NCBI GenBank assembly: GCA_014872805.1 | Contig: WKFN01000016.1 | Coordinates: 341,944 to 405,943 of the forward strand | DNA: 64,000 bases | Reading direction: 5' to 3' | From: Opacimonas sp014872805 | GTDB taxonomy: Bacteria > Pseudomonadota > Gammaproteobacteria > Enterobacterales > Alteromonadaceae | Shown here: positions 9,351 to 18,020 of the stretch, in pieces | How the letters are laid out: every line of letters begins with the position of its first letter | Position numbering within the stretch: the first letter of the stretch is position 1 | Program-made: the position numbers and the translations under genes | The notes under the pieces: model-generated | Told to the model about the DNA's origin: nothing | What the model saw: the letters and a program-made list of their open reading frames with translations, nothing else | Database searches by the model: none

Positions 9351-10052
9351 ATGAATGTGGACCACAATGAAATCGAAAAATTTTCAGCCATTGCCGAACG
9401 CTGGTGGGACCACGATGGTGAATTTAAACCACTGCATCAGATAAACCCTCTGCGCGTCAGTTATATCATCGAACAAGCTGGTGGGATAAAGGCTAAAAAT
9501 ATATTAGATATTGGTTGCGGTGGTGGCATTTTATCCGAAGCACTAGCTAAAGGTGGCGCGACTGTCACCGGCATTGACTTAGCAGAAGAATCACTTCAAA
9601 TAGCCAAACTGCATGGTTTAGAATCCGGTGTTAAAGTCGTTTATGAATGGATTTCAGCAGAGGATAAGGCAGAACAACAACCACAGCAATACGATGTAGT
9701 GACCTGTCTTGAAATGCTTGAGCACGTCCCCGATCCTACCAGTGTCGTGCGGGCAGCTGCGCAATGTGTCAAACCCGGAGGTAAGGTGTTTTTCTCGACT
9801 CTCAATCGCAACCCAAAATCGTACTTAATGGCGATTCTTGGTGCGGAGTATATTTTGAACTTGGTGCCCAAAGGGACTCATGACTACAAAAAGTTCATCA
9901 AGCCTTCTGAACTGATGCGTATGATTGATGACACTGAGCTGGTGATTGAAGACACCACTGGTCTACATTACAACCCACTCAGCAATGACTATTTTTTGTC
10001 CAATCGCAATATTGACGTCAATTACATTGTGAGCTGCTCCATGCCTGGATAG
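9351..10052 (+). CDS. ubiG: Ubiquinone biosynthesis O-methyltransferase
   Basis: A 233-residue class I SAM-dependent methyltransferase (E. coli UbiG 240). It carries out both O-methylations of ubiquinone synthesis at the inner membrane. The SAM-binding motif I DIGCGGG lies at residues 53-59, followed by the acidic GIDLAEE strand. The N-terminal EIEKFSAIAERWWD block is typical of UbiG. An AAGAGA purine stretch lies upstream of the ATG. The gene is divergent from gyrA across a 259-base spacer. Confidence 0.96.
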   Translation: MNVDHNEIEKFSAIAERWWDHDGEFKPLHQINPLRVSYIIEQAGGIKAKNILDIGCGGGILSEALAKGGATVTGIDLAEESLQIAKLHGLESGVKVVYEWISAEDKAEQQPQQYDVVTCLEMLEHVPDPTSVVRAAAQCVKPGGKVFFSTLNRNPKSYLMAILGAEYILNLVPKGTHDYKKFIKPSELMRMIDDTELVIEDTTGLHYNPLSNDYFLSNRNIDVNYIVSCSMPG

Positions 10053-10265
10053 TTTGTGCGTAAGTGTTCACAGTAAGCACAAGATGTAGTATCCAAAAAC
10101 ATCAAATCCTTCCATATATCGTGTTTGCATAATCTCATTCAAATTTTTCATAAAAAAAAATTCCCCATTTTGCGTCACATACGACATTTGCGATCGCTTA
10201 CAAGCAAGTCGTAGCAAGGCTTACAGCGCAGTGTTTTAAAGAATGTACAGTTTTTAACCATTAAA

Positions 10266-10281
10266 ACACATCATCTTGTGG
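10266..10281 (+). promoter_or_regulatory. NrdR box 1
   Basis: The 16-mer acacatcatcttgtgg fits the NrdR operator pattern (aca-C-A/T-A-T-A-T-A/T-G-tgt type imperfect dyad). A near-identical copy follows 17 bases later. NrdR is the ATP-cone repressor of ribonucleotide reductase operons, and paired boxes about three helical turns apart are its usual arrangement. Confidence 0.75.
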
Positions 10282-10298
10282 TTGCATTCCCTATCAAA

Positions 10299-10314
10299 CC
10301 ACATTATCTTGTGC
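10299..10314 (+). promoter_or_regulatory. NrdR box 2
   Basis: The 16-mer ccacattatcttgtgc matches box 1 at 13 of 16 positions. It starts 33 bases after the start of box 1, so both lie on about the same face of the helix. It lies about 165 bases before the nrdA start codon, implying a long leader or a more proximal second promoter. Confidence 0.75.
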
Positions 10315-10477
10315 TTAACTTTCTGTGAAGCACTATTGGGAACGGAACATTTATTTGGGCTTTTAAGGATGATAGTTCGGTGAATACATCTCAGTTCGTC
10401 ATAGAAGGCAAGTTGTTAGCCCTTGCAATGGATGCAAAAGCTATTTGCACAAATTATAATAAACGGCATCTCTCATT

Positions 10478-12802
10478 ATGAACAAACAATTACAAGTCAC
10501 CAAGCGCAACGGTGAACTCGAGCAGATCGATCTAGACAAAATCCACAAAGTCATTACTTGGGCCGCCAAAGGACTCAACAATGTCTCCGTCTCACAAGTC
10601 GAAATCAAAGCCCATATCCAGTTTTATGATGGCATCAAAACCGAAGACATTCATGAAACTCTGATCAAATCCGCTGCCGATTTGATCTCTACTGATGCGC
10701 CAGATTATCAGTATCTCGCCGCTCGTTTAGCTATTTTTCATCTGCGCAAAAAAGCCTATGGTCAGTTTGAACCACCTAAATTGTTAGACCACGTTAAACG
10801 TATGGTTGAAATGGGTAAATACGATGAGCATCTTCTCGCTGACTACAGCACCGAAGAATTCGAACAAATGGAAGAGTTTCTAGATCACTGGCGTGATATG
10901 AACTTCTCGTATGCCGCGGTCAAACAGCTTGAAGGTAAATACCTAGTACAAAACCGAGTGACGGGAGAGATTTATGAATCAGCACAGTTTTTGTACGTTT
11001 TGGTTGCAGCCTGTTTGTTTGCGAATTACCCCAAAGAAACTCGCCTAGACTATGTTAAACGTTTCTATGATGCGGTATCACAGTTTAAGATTTCGTTACC
11101 GACGCCAATCATGGCAGGTGTGCGTACCCCTACTCGTCAGTTTAGTAGTTGCGTATTAATTGAAACTGGCGACAGCTTAGATTCAATCAATGCCACTGCT
11201 TCAGCAATCGTTAAATACGTATCGCAACGTGCTGGTATTGGTGTGAACGCAGGTCGTATCCGTGCATTGGGTTCTGAAATCCGTGGCGGTGAAGCTTTCC
11301 ACACAGGCTGTATTCCTTTTTACAAGTATTTCCAAACCGCAGTTAAAAGCTGTTCACAAGGCGGTGTGCGTGGCGGTGCTGCGACCCTCTTTTATCCGAT
11401 TTGGCATTTGGAAGTTGAATCATTACTTGTTTTAAAAAATAACCGAGGTGTTGAAGAAAACCGTGTTCGCCACCTTGACTACGGTGTGCAGTTCAACAAA
11501 CTCATGTACACACGTTTGATCAAAGGTCAAGACATCACCTTATTTAGCCCGTCTGATGTACCCGGACTGTATGATGCGTTTTTCGCAGATCAAGAGAAGT
11601 TCGAAGCACTTTATGTCCAATACGAGCAAGACGACTCTATCCGCAAAAAAACCATCAAAGCAATGGACCTTGTCACCTTGTTTATGCAAGAACGTGCTTC
11701 AACTGGTCGTATCTACCTACAAAATGTCGACCACTGTAATACCCACTCACCGTTCAACCCTGAAGTGGCACCTGTGCGCCAATCCAACTTGTGTCTTGAG
11801 ATTGCCTTACCAACCAAACCATTAGAGCATGTCAATGACGAAAATGGTGAAATTGCGTTATGTACCCTATCGGCATTTAACTTGGGTGCCATCAAGTCAT
11901 TAGACGAACTGGAAGAGCTTGCGGAGCTAGCCGTGCGTGCGTTAGACAGTCTATTAGATTACCAAGACTACCCAGTACCTGCAGCATTAAACGCGACTAT
12001 GGGTCGTCGTACTTTGGGCATAGGTGTTATTAATTTTGCTTATTATCTTGCCAAAAATGGCGTCAAATATTCTGATCACTCAGCAAACGGATTAGTCCAT
12101 CGTACGTTCGAGGCGATTCAATATTATCTATTAAAAGCATCGAACGAGCTGGCCAAAGAACAAGGGGCGTGCCCTAAGTTTGATGAGACCACTTACTCAC
12201 AAGGTTTGATGCCGACTGACACGTACAAGAAAGATCTAGATAAAATCTGTGATGAGCCATTACACCTTGACTGGGATGGATTGCGAGAAAGCATTGTGAA
12301 ACATGGCTTACGCAACTCAACACTTTCTGCGTTGATGCCTTCAGAAACCTCATCACAGATTTCAAATGCGACCAATGGTATTGAACCACCACGCGGTCAC
12401 ATTAGTATAAAATCGAGTAAGGATGGTGTGTTAAAGCAGGTTGTTCCGGATTACGAAAACCTCAAAGACGCTTACGAGTTACTGTGGGATATTCCATCTA
12501 ATGATGGCTACCTACAACTGGTCGGCATTATGCAAAAGTTTATCGACCAAACTATCTCTGCAAACACTAATTACGACCCAAGCAAATTTGAAGGCGGTAA
12601 AGTCCCGATGAAACTGCTCATCAAAGACTTGTTAACTACCTATAAGCTTGGTATTAAAACGCTGTATTACCACAATACCCGTGACGGTGCTGGGAACAGT
12701 GATGATTTAGAAGTCAAAGCCGCAACTCAAGGCACACAAGCCCAAGCTGTTGTTGAGCAAGATGACGATGATGGATGTGCTGGCGGCGCGTGTAAAATTT
12801 AA
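10478..12802 (+). CDS. nrdA: Class Ia ribonucleotide reductase, alpha subunit
   Basis: A 774-residue catalytic subunit (E. coli 761) that reduces ribonucleoside diphosphates. An N-terminal ATP-cone (about residues 5-95) gives dATP activity control. The redox pair C225 and C462, the radical cysteine C439 and the neighbouring N437 and E441 sit at the same numbers as in E. coli. The C-terminal shuttle cysteines are in CAGGACKI. It forms an operon with nrdB (50-base gap) and yfaE and lies behind paired NrdR boxes. Confidence 0.97.
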   Translation: MNKQLQVTKRNGELEQIDLDKIHKVITWAAKGLNNVSVSQVEIKAHIQFYDGIKTEDIHETLIKSAADLISTDAPDYQYLAARLAIFHLRKKAYGQFEPPKLLDHVKRMVEMGKYDEHLLADYSTEEFEQMEEFLDHWRDMNFSYAAVKQLEGKYLVQNRVTGEIYESAQFLYVLVAACLFANYPKETRLDYVKRFYDAVSQFKISLPTPIMAGVRTPTRQFSSCVLIETGDSLDSINATASAIVKYVSQRAGIGVNAGRIRALGSEIRGGEAFHTGCIPFYKYFQTAVKSCSQGGVRGGAATLFYPIWHLEVESLLVLKNNRGVEENRVRHLDYGVQFNKLMYTRLIKGQDITLFSPSDVPGLYDAFFADQEKFEALYVQYEQDDSIRKKTIKAMDLVTLFMQERASTGRIYLQNVDHCNTHSPFNPEVAPVRQSNLCLEIALPTKPLEHVNDENGEIALCTLSAFNLGAIKSLDELEELAELAVRALDSLLDYQDYPVPAALNATMGRRTLGIGVINFAYYLAKNGVKYSDHSANGLVHRTFEAIQYYLLKASNELAKEQGACPKFDETTYSQGLMPTDTYKKDLDKICDEPLHLDWDGLRESIVKHGLRNSTLSALMPSETSSQISNATNGIEPPRGHISIKSSKDGVLKQVVPDYENLKDAYELLWDIPSNDGYLQLVGIMQKFIDQTISANTNYDPSKFEGGKVPMKLLIKDLLTTYKLGIKTLYYHNTRDGAGNSDDLEVKAATQGTQAQAVVEQDDDDGCAGGACKI

Positions 12803-12852
12803 GACGCGTCTGCATGCTTCAACGATAACGATAAACTAAGAAGTACTATCAC

Positions 12853-13983
12853 ATGAGATACACAACATTTAATCAAGAAAATAACGATTTTATGACCGAG
12901 CCCATGTTTTTTGGTAATCCAGTCAACGTGGCGCGTTATGATCAACAAAAACACGCAATCTTTGAAAAGCTGATCGAAAAGCAGATCTCGTTTTTCTGGC
13001 GACCAGAAGAAGTTGATGTCAGCAAAGACAGAGCGGATTTCCAAGCGCTGAGTGAAGCTGAAAAGCATATCTTCATCTCGAACCTAAAGTACCAAACACT
13101 ATTAGATTCGGTACAAGGTCGCAGCCCAAACATTGCGTTCTTACCGATTATTTCTATTCCAGAATTGGAAACCTGGGTCGAAACCTGGTCGTTCTTTGAG
13201 ACCATTCATTCGCGCTCATACACCCACATTTTGCGTAATTTGTTTACTGATCCATCTTCTGTGTTCGGCGACATCGTGGATAATGAACAAATCAAACAGC
13301 GTGCGACGGACATTTCAAAATATTATGATGACTTGATTTTTGCCACACAAGTTTGGCAAACGCACGGTGAAGGTACACATAATATCAATGGTGAGTCAAT
13401 TACCATCAACATGCGTGAACTAAAGAAAAAACTTTATTTGTGCATGAACTCGGTGAATGCCTTAGAAGCGATTCGTTTTTATGTGTCCTTTGCTTGTACA
13501 TTTGCGTTCGCAGAACGAGAGCTCATGGAAGGTAACTCCAAAATCATTCGCCTAATTGCGCGCGATGAGAACTTACATCTTACCTCTACTCAGCACATTT
13601 TGAACTTATGGGCCAAAGGTAAAGACGATCCAGAAATGGCTGAAATTGCCAAAGAATGTGAAGCAGAAGCTCGCGCAATATTTTTAAAAGCGGTTGAGCA
13701 AGAAAAGCAATGGGCAGCCTATCTGTTCGCGAACGGCTCGATGATTGGCTTAAACGAAGAGATTTTATGCCAATACGTAGAATATATTGCGAATCAGCGT
13801 ATGGCTGCGATTGGTCTAGGCCAGCCTTTCAACATCAGCTCTAATCCTTTGCCTTGGATGAACAACTATCTACATTCCGATAATGTTCAGGTTGCTCCAC
13901 AAGAAGCCGAAATCAGCTCTTATCTGGTTGGTCAAATCGACTCAGAAGTATCGGCAGAAGATTTCGACGAGTTTGAACTCTAA
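12853..13983 (+). CDS. nrdB: Class Ia ribonucleotide reductase, beta subunit
   Basis: A 376-residue radical-generating subunit, the same size as E. coli NrdB. Diiron ligands and the radical tyrosine can be placed: D85, E116 and H119 in ETIHSRSYTHI, and Y123. The presence of this tyrosine indicates the ordinary class Ia tyrosyl-radical type. The C-terminus ends in the acidic DEFEL tail that docks to NrdA. The start MRYTTFNQ matches the family N-terminus. yfaE follows after 6 bases. Confidence 0.97.
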   Translation: MRYTTFNQENNDFMTEPMFFGNPVNVARYDQQKHAIFEKLIEKQISFFWRPEEVDVSKDRADFQALSEAEKHIFISNLKYQTLLDSVQGRSPNIAFLPIISIPELETWVETWSFFETIHSRSYTHILRNLFTDPSSVFGDIVDNEQIKQRATDISKYYDDLIFATQVWQTHGEGTHNINGESITINMRELKKKLYLCMNSVNALEAIRFYVSFACTFAFAERELMEGNSKIIRLIARDENLHLTSTQHILNLWAKGKDDPEMAEIAKECEAEARAIFLKAVEQEKQWAAYLFANGSMIGLNEEILCQYVEYIANQRMAAIGLGQPFNISSNPLPWMNNYLHSDNVQVAPQEAEISSYLVGQIDSEVSAEDFDEFEL

Positions 13984-13989
13984 TTCTTT

Positions 13990-14253
13990 ATGAGTAATTC
14001 GACAAAAGGTTGTGTTGTGACATTGCGTGACGGCACAACCTTTTCTACTTCTAAAGACACATTACTAGACGATCTTGAAGCGCATAACATCGCGATCGAA
14101 TATCATTGTCGAGAAGGTTTTTGTGGAGCCTGTCGTTGTAAGATCATTTCTGGAGAGGTCGACTACACAACTGACCCCCTTGCTTTTATTGATGATGACG
14201 AGATTTTAACTTGTTGTACTGTGGCTCTGTCAGATTTGACGCTTGATATTTAG
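13990..14253 (+). CDS. yfaE: 2Fe-2S ferredoxin for NrdB cofactor maintenance
   Basis: An 87-residue plant-type ferredoxin. The cluster ligands are C40, C45, C48 and C75 or C76 in CREGFCGAC and TCC. YfaE delivers electrons to the NrdB diiron site to restore the tyrosyl radical. Its place 6 bases after nrdB supports this role. It is likely co-transcribed with nrdAB under NrdR. Confidence 0.93.
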   Translation: MSNSTKGCVVTLRDGTTFSTSKDTLLDDLEAHNIAIEYHCREGFCGACRCKIISGEVDYTTDPLAFIDDDEILTCCTVALSDLTLDI

Positions 14254-14316
14254 CTTCAATATTTCTAACTTCTCGTTGTACTCTACAATACACATCTATC
14301 GGCGCAACTATATAAG

Positions 14317-14613
14317 TTACTGACTATCTTTTAGCCCATCGCCTAACGCACCTGGTGTAACGGCTGCCCCCGCAATTTGCAGCACTCTGCCGATCCCAAA
14401 GGTAATTGGAGTTGGGATCACACCAATAATCGTGGCAAATGCACCCAACCCAGCACCTATATTCATCGCTATAGTATTTGAAATAGGATCATTGCCTGTA
14501 GACCCTCTAGCATTTCTCCCTCTTGTTCCAGGATTTGAACTACCAACAACAGGTATCAAAGTCTCCATAAATGCTACTGGAAAACGCATCAATGTAAGAA
14601 AAAAATAGCTCAC
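14317..14613 (-). CDS. Unknown 98-residue hydrophobic protein of the MoxR-VWA operon
   Basis: I do not recognise this protein. It starts with GTG, and that codon overlaps the TGA of the upstream VWA gene, so it is probably translated by coupling. It has a hydrophobic start (residues 1-22), a polar glycine/asparagine/arginine-rich middle (24-45) and a second glycine-rich hydrophobic stretch (47-82, with GAGLGAFATIIG and FGIGRVLQIAG). This suggests one or two membrane segments. The tight overlap is the main evidence that it is real; a chance open frame is possible. Confidence 0.5.
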   Translation of the reverse strand: MSYFFLTLMRFPVAFMETLIPVVGSSNPGTRGRNARGSTGNDPISNTIAMNIGAGLGAFATIIGVIPTPITFGIGRVLQIAGAAVTPGALGDGLKDSQ

Positions 14614-15785
14614 TTTTGTAACAGCTTTGCAATCCCCTGCCCCAGACCGTCCAGCGTTAACGGATACATTTGGTCATCAATAATATCGCGAATAATATGT
14701 ATGGAATGATGATATTCCCAATACGTGTGAGGTTGTGGATTTAACCAAATGCTATGGGTAAAGTGATTTAATAACAATCGTAACCAAAATTCCCCGGTTT
14801 GCTCATTCCAATGCTCAACACTGCCACCAGGATAAGTAATTTCATAAGGTCCCATGGTCGCATCACCAACGAAAATACATTTGTAATCCTTACCATACGT
14901 TCGCATAATTTCATATATTGATAAGACATTATGCCGCCGAGAGTTGTCTTCCCATACTCCTTCATAGACGCAATTGTGAAAATAAAAATATCGCAGATGT
15001 TTGAACTCTGCATGAACCGCTGAAAACAGTTCTTCAATCTGCTGGATATGCATGTCCATCGAACCACCCACATCAAAGAACATAATGACTTTTACCGCAT
15101 TATGTCGTTCAGGGCGCATCTTCAAGTCCAATAGACCTGCGTTTTTTGCTGTCGCGCCAATCGTATCATCAATATCGAGTTCTTCGGCAGCGCCTGTTCG
15201 TGCAAACCGGCGCAACTTACGCAACGCCACTTGCATATTCCGAGATGAAAGACGTTCATCATTGGAGAGGTTCTTGAATTCTCGTTTATCCCACACTTTT
15301 ACTGCTGAGAAATTTCGATTTTTATCTTGTCCGATTCGGATCCCTTCTGGATTATCTCCATACGCACCGAACGGAGAGGTCCCTCCCGTACCTATCCATT
15401 TATTGCCACCTTGATGACGTTTTTGTTGCTCAGCAAGGCGCTCTTTAAGGGTTTGCATCAACTTATCTAAACCGCCTAGCTTTTCGATTTTGTCTCGTTC
15501 TTCTTGTGATAAACACTTTTCAATCTCTTTGCGCAGCCAGTCAGCAGGCAATTCATTACTAAAGAGTTCGAGCTGATTGACTCCCTCAAAATAATGTGCA
15601 AAAGCTCGATCAAACTTGTCAAAATGCGCTTCGTCCTTAACCAAAATCAAACGCGAAACCTGATAAAAAGCTTCCCAATCAGCATAGACAACCTCCTTGT
15701 CGAGCGCATCCAGCAAATCCAAATGCTCTCGCAGTGACACCGGTACTTGATATTGTTTTAAGGTGAGAAAAAACTCAATCAACAT
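14610..15785 (-). CDS. VWA domain protein (CoxE-like) partnered with a MoxR ATPase
   Basis: A 391-residue cytoplasmic protein without signal peptide. The N-terminal 110 residues are helical and charged; a von Willebrand A domain occupies the C-terminal half. The metal site motif appears as DVGGSMD (D238 to S242), with glycine where the canonical DxSxS site has the first serine; I recall this variant as common in this subfamily. A second conserved segment is YFYFHNCVYEGVW. MoxR and VWA proteins usually act together in metal insertion or protein remodelling. The gene starts 14 bases after moxR and overlaps the next gene. The specific target is unknown. Confidence 0.85.
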   Translation of the reverse strand: MLIEFFLTLKQYQVPVSLREHLDLLDALDKEVVYADWEAFYQVSRLILVKDEAHFDKFDRAFAHYFEGVNQLELFSNELPADWLRKEIEKCLSQEERDKIEKLGGLDKLMQTLKERLAEQQKRHQGGNKWIGTGGTSPFGAYGDNPEGIRIGQDKNRNFSAVKVWDKREFKNLSNDERLSSRNMQVALRKLRRFARTGAAEELDIDDTIGATAKNAGLLDLKMRPERHNAVKVIMFFDVGGSMDMHIQQIEELFSAVHAEFKHLRYFYFHNCVYEGVWEDNSRRHNVLSIYEIMRTYGKDYKCIFVGDATMGPYEITYPGGSVEHWNEQTGEFWLRLLLNHFTHSIWLNPQPHTYWEYHHSIHIIRDIIDDQMYPLTLDGLGQGIAKLLQK

Positions 15786-15799
15786 GCCGAAAACTCCAC

Positions 15800-16636
15800 T
15801 TAGCGACGGGCCATAAATAAGAGCTTTTCAAACAGATGCATGTCCTGTTCGTTTTTGAGTAACGCCCCATATAATGGGGGCATTGCATTTGCGTTATCTT
15901 TGTTTTGTAAAACCTCCAAAGGAATATCTTCTGCCACGAGAAGTTTGAGCCAATCAATCAGCTCTGAGGTGGAGGGTTTTTTCTTGATGCCGGGTACGTC
16001 TCGAATCGCAAAAAAACGTTCCAAGGCAATTTCTAACAAGCGTGGTTTGAGATTAGGAAAATGCACATCGACAATGCGTTTAAGCTCAGCTGCGGTCGGA
16101 AATGTGATGAAATGAAAAAAGCAGCGCCTCAAAAATGCATCGGGCAGCTCTTTTTCGTTATTAGAGGTAATAATAACTATCGGACGGTGCTCCGCACTCA
16201 CCCATTCTTGTGTCTCAGGCACATAAAAAGACATTTTGTCCAGCTCTAACAACAAGTCATTGGGAAACTCGATATCCGCTTTATCTATCTCATCAATCAA
16301 TAAAATACTGCGCTTGCTACTTGTGAATGCACGCCACAATGGGCCTTTTTTGATGTAATTAGCAATATCATGCACTTTGTCATCACCGAGCTGTGAATCG
16401 CGTAAGCGAGAAACCGCATCGTATTCATATAAGCCTTGTACAGCCTTAGTCGTAGATTTGATATGCCATTGAAACAACTGTGCATCCATCGCTTGTGCTA
16501 ATTGTTCCGCGAGCATGGTTTTCCCCGTTCCCGGTTCGCCTTTAACTAATAACGGCTTTTCCAAGAGCATGGCAGCGTTAACCGCAAGTTGTAATTCGTC
16601 ACTCGCAATATAATTATCGGTTCCAGTAAACTTCAT
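15800..16636 (-). CDS. MoxR-family AAA+ ATPase
   Basis: A 278-residue single-module AAA+ ATPase. Walker A is GEPGTGKT (33-40), Walker B LLIDEID (110-116), and the sensor 1 region reads IITSNNEKELPDAFLRR. MoxR proteins are chaperone-like motors that use a VWA-domain partner as substrate adaptor; that partner is the next gene. It is the first gene of the operon and divergent from cysK across 161 bases. No metal-enzyme gene lies beside it, so the client cannot be read from context. Confidence 0.9.
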   Translation of the reverse strand: MKFTGTDNYIASDELQLAVNAAMLLEKPLLVKGEPGTGKTMLAEQLAQAMDAQLFQWHIKSTTKAVQGLYEYDAVSRLRDSQLGDDKVHDIANYIKKGPLWRAFTSSKRSILLIDEIDKADIEFPNDLLLELDKMSFYVPETQEWVSAEHRPIVIITSNNEKELPDAFLRRCFFHFITFPTAAELKRIVDVHFPNLKPRLLEIALERFFAIRDVPGIKKKPSTSELIDWLKLLVAEDIPLEVLQNKDNANAMPPLYGALLKNEQDMHLFEKLLFMARR

Positions 16637-16797
16637 ATCCGCCTCAAGATTGTAATTTTATTGTTAATGCGTCTATCTTATAACGAAAGAGTACTTTAAA
16701 AAAACAACGCTGTGATAAATTATATAGGTATAACTGAATAATATACCTAAATAGCCAATGAGCATTTAGGCCGACACAAACCACAAAAGGAATCATT

Positions 16798-17763
16798 ATG
16801 CGCGTATTTGACGATAACGCTTTGGCCATTGGTAACACTCCACTTGTAAAACTAAACCGCGTAACCAGCGGTAACGTTTATGCAAAAATCGAATCACGAA
16901 ACCCTTCTTTCTCTGTCAAATGTCGTATTGGCGCAAATATGATTTGGGATGCAGAGAAACGTGGCGTGTTAACTGAAGGAAAAGAGCTGGTTGAGCCAAC
17001 TTCAGGTAACACAGGTATTGCTTTAGCGTTTGTTGCAGCAGCTAAGGGTTACCCTCTTACCTTAACGATGCCTAGCTCTATGTCTTTAGAGCGTCGTAAA
17101 CTACTCAAATCACTTGGCGCGAAGCTCGTATTAACTGAACCAGCTAAAGGCATGAAAGGTGCCGTTGCTGCTGCTCAAGAAATTGTTGCAACGGATCCAG
17201 AAAAATTTGTGTTATTGCAACAGTTCGATAATCCAGCAAACCCTGAAATTCACTTGAAGACTACAGGGCCTGAGATCTGGAATGACACAGACGGTACTAT
17301 TGATGCATTTGTTGCTGGTGTGGGGACTGGCGGTACGATAACTGGTGTTTCTCGCTATATCAAAGAAGTGCAAGGTAAAGCGATTACCACCGTTGCCGTA
17401 GAACCAACTGACTCACCAGTGATTACTCAAGCCAAAGCGGGTGAAGAGCTTACTCCAGGCCCACACAAAATCCAAGGTATTGGTGCAGGCTTTATTCCTG
17501 GAAACCTAGATTTGGATTTAGTCGATGAAGTAGAGCAAGTTTCAAACGAAGAATGTATGGAAATGGCCAAGCGCCTAATGAAAGAAGAAGGTATTCTAGC
17601 GGGTATTTCTTCTGGAGCAGCTGCTGTGGCAGCCAAGCGTTATGCAGAACGACCAGAAAATAAAGACAAAGTTGTTGTTGTTATTTTGGCTTCTGGTACC
17701 GAGCGTTATTTATCTAGCCCAATGTTTGCGGGCGAATTTAGTGACTTAGAAGAAGTTCAGTAA
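16798..17763 (+). CDS. cysK: Cysteine synthase A
   Basis: A 321-residue O-acetylserine sulfhydrylase (E. coli CysK 323). It makes cysteine from O-acetylserine and sulfide. The PLP lysine is K41 in SFSVKCRIG; the substrate loop PTSGNTG spans 67-73, and GTGGTITGVSRY binds the PLP phosphate. The ATG follows an AAAGGA ribosome binding site. A strong terminator follows. CysB, the usual activator of sulfur assimilation, is encoded at 48-49 kb in this window. Confidence 0.95.
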   Translation: MRVFDDNALAIGNTPLVKLNRVTSGNVYAKIESRNPSFSVKCRIGANMIWDAEKRGVLTEGKELVEPTSGNTGIALAFVAAAKGYPLTLTMPSSMSLERRKLLKSLGAKLVLTEPAKGMKGAVAAAQEIVATDPEKFVLLQQFDNPANPEIHLKTTGPEIWNDTDGTIDAFVAGVGTGGTITGVSRYIKEVQGKAITTVAVEPTDSPVITQAKAGEELTPGPHKIQGIGAGFIPGNLDLDLVDEVEQVSNEECMEMAKRLMKEEGILAGISSGAAAVAAKRYAERPENKDKVVVVILASGTERYLSSPMFAGEFSDLEEVQ

Positions 17764-17784
17764 TTTCGATCTCACTCGATAAAT

Positions 17785-17810
17785 AAGGGGAGTATTTACT
17801 CCCCTTTTTT
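17785..17810 (+). terminator. Rho-independent terminator after cysK
   Basis: An 8-base perfect stem (17787-17794 with 17797-17804) and a 2-base nominal loop, followed by six T. It lies 22 bases after the cysK stop. Confidence 0.9.
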
Positions 17811-17822
17811 ATGTATAAAACA

Positions 17823-18020
17823 ATGATGAAGTTCATTACATTACGGACTGCCTATGTAGTATTGATGTTGGCTGTTGGTTGCGGTAACAACGAAGGCGGT
17901 AGCTTTAAATCATCTATTGAACATTCTGAGGAAATAGTGATTGTATGGACTAGCAAATCGCAGCGATACAAAAAGCAGATTTTTAACTTCGTTGCACAAA
18001 TGCATCAAATGCCTGTTTAG
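17823..18020 (+). CDS. Doubtful small lipoprotein-like reading frame
   Basis: The frame encodes about 65 residues starting MMKFITLRTAYVVLMLAVGCG, which looks like a signal peptide ending near a possible lipoprotein cysteine, though the -3 residue (A) is not ideal for a lipobox. The rest is short and polar. It lies directly behind the cysK terminator, has no good ribosome binding site, and its 3' end overlaps the convergent enoyl-CoA hydratase gene by 38 bases. It may be a gene remnant or chance. Confidence 0.25.
   Translation: MMKFITLRTAYVVLMLAVGCGNNEGGSFKSSIEHSEEIVIVWTSKSQRYKKQIFNFVAQMHQMPV

Larger units (their letters stand above)
10053..10477 (+). promoter_or_regulatory. 425-base gene-free control region upstream of nrdAB
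   Basis: No convincing reading frame lies here. The stretch holds two NrdR boxes (entered separately) and presumably the nrdAB promoter and a long leader. It is AT-rich, with a nine-base A run near 10152. No clear terminator for ubiG was found. Confidence 0.6.

Noticed and set aside
17823..18020. A confident lipoprotein gene after cysK
   Set aside because: It has no ribosome binding site, starts just behind a terminator and overlaps a convergent gene, so it is kept only as a doubtful entry.
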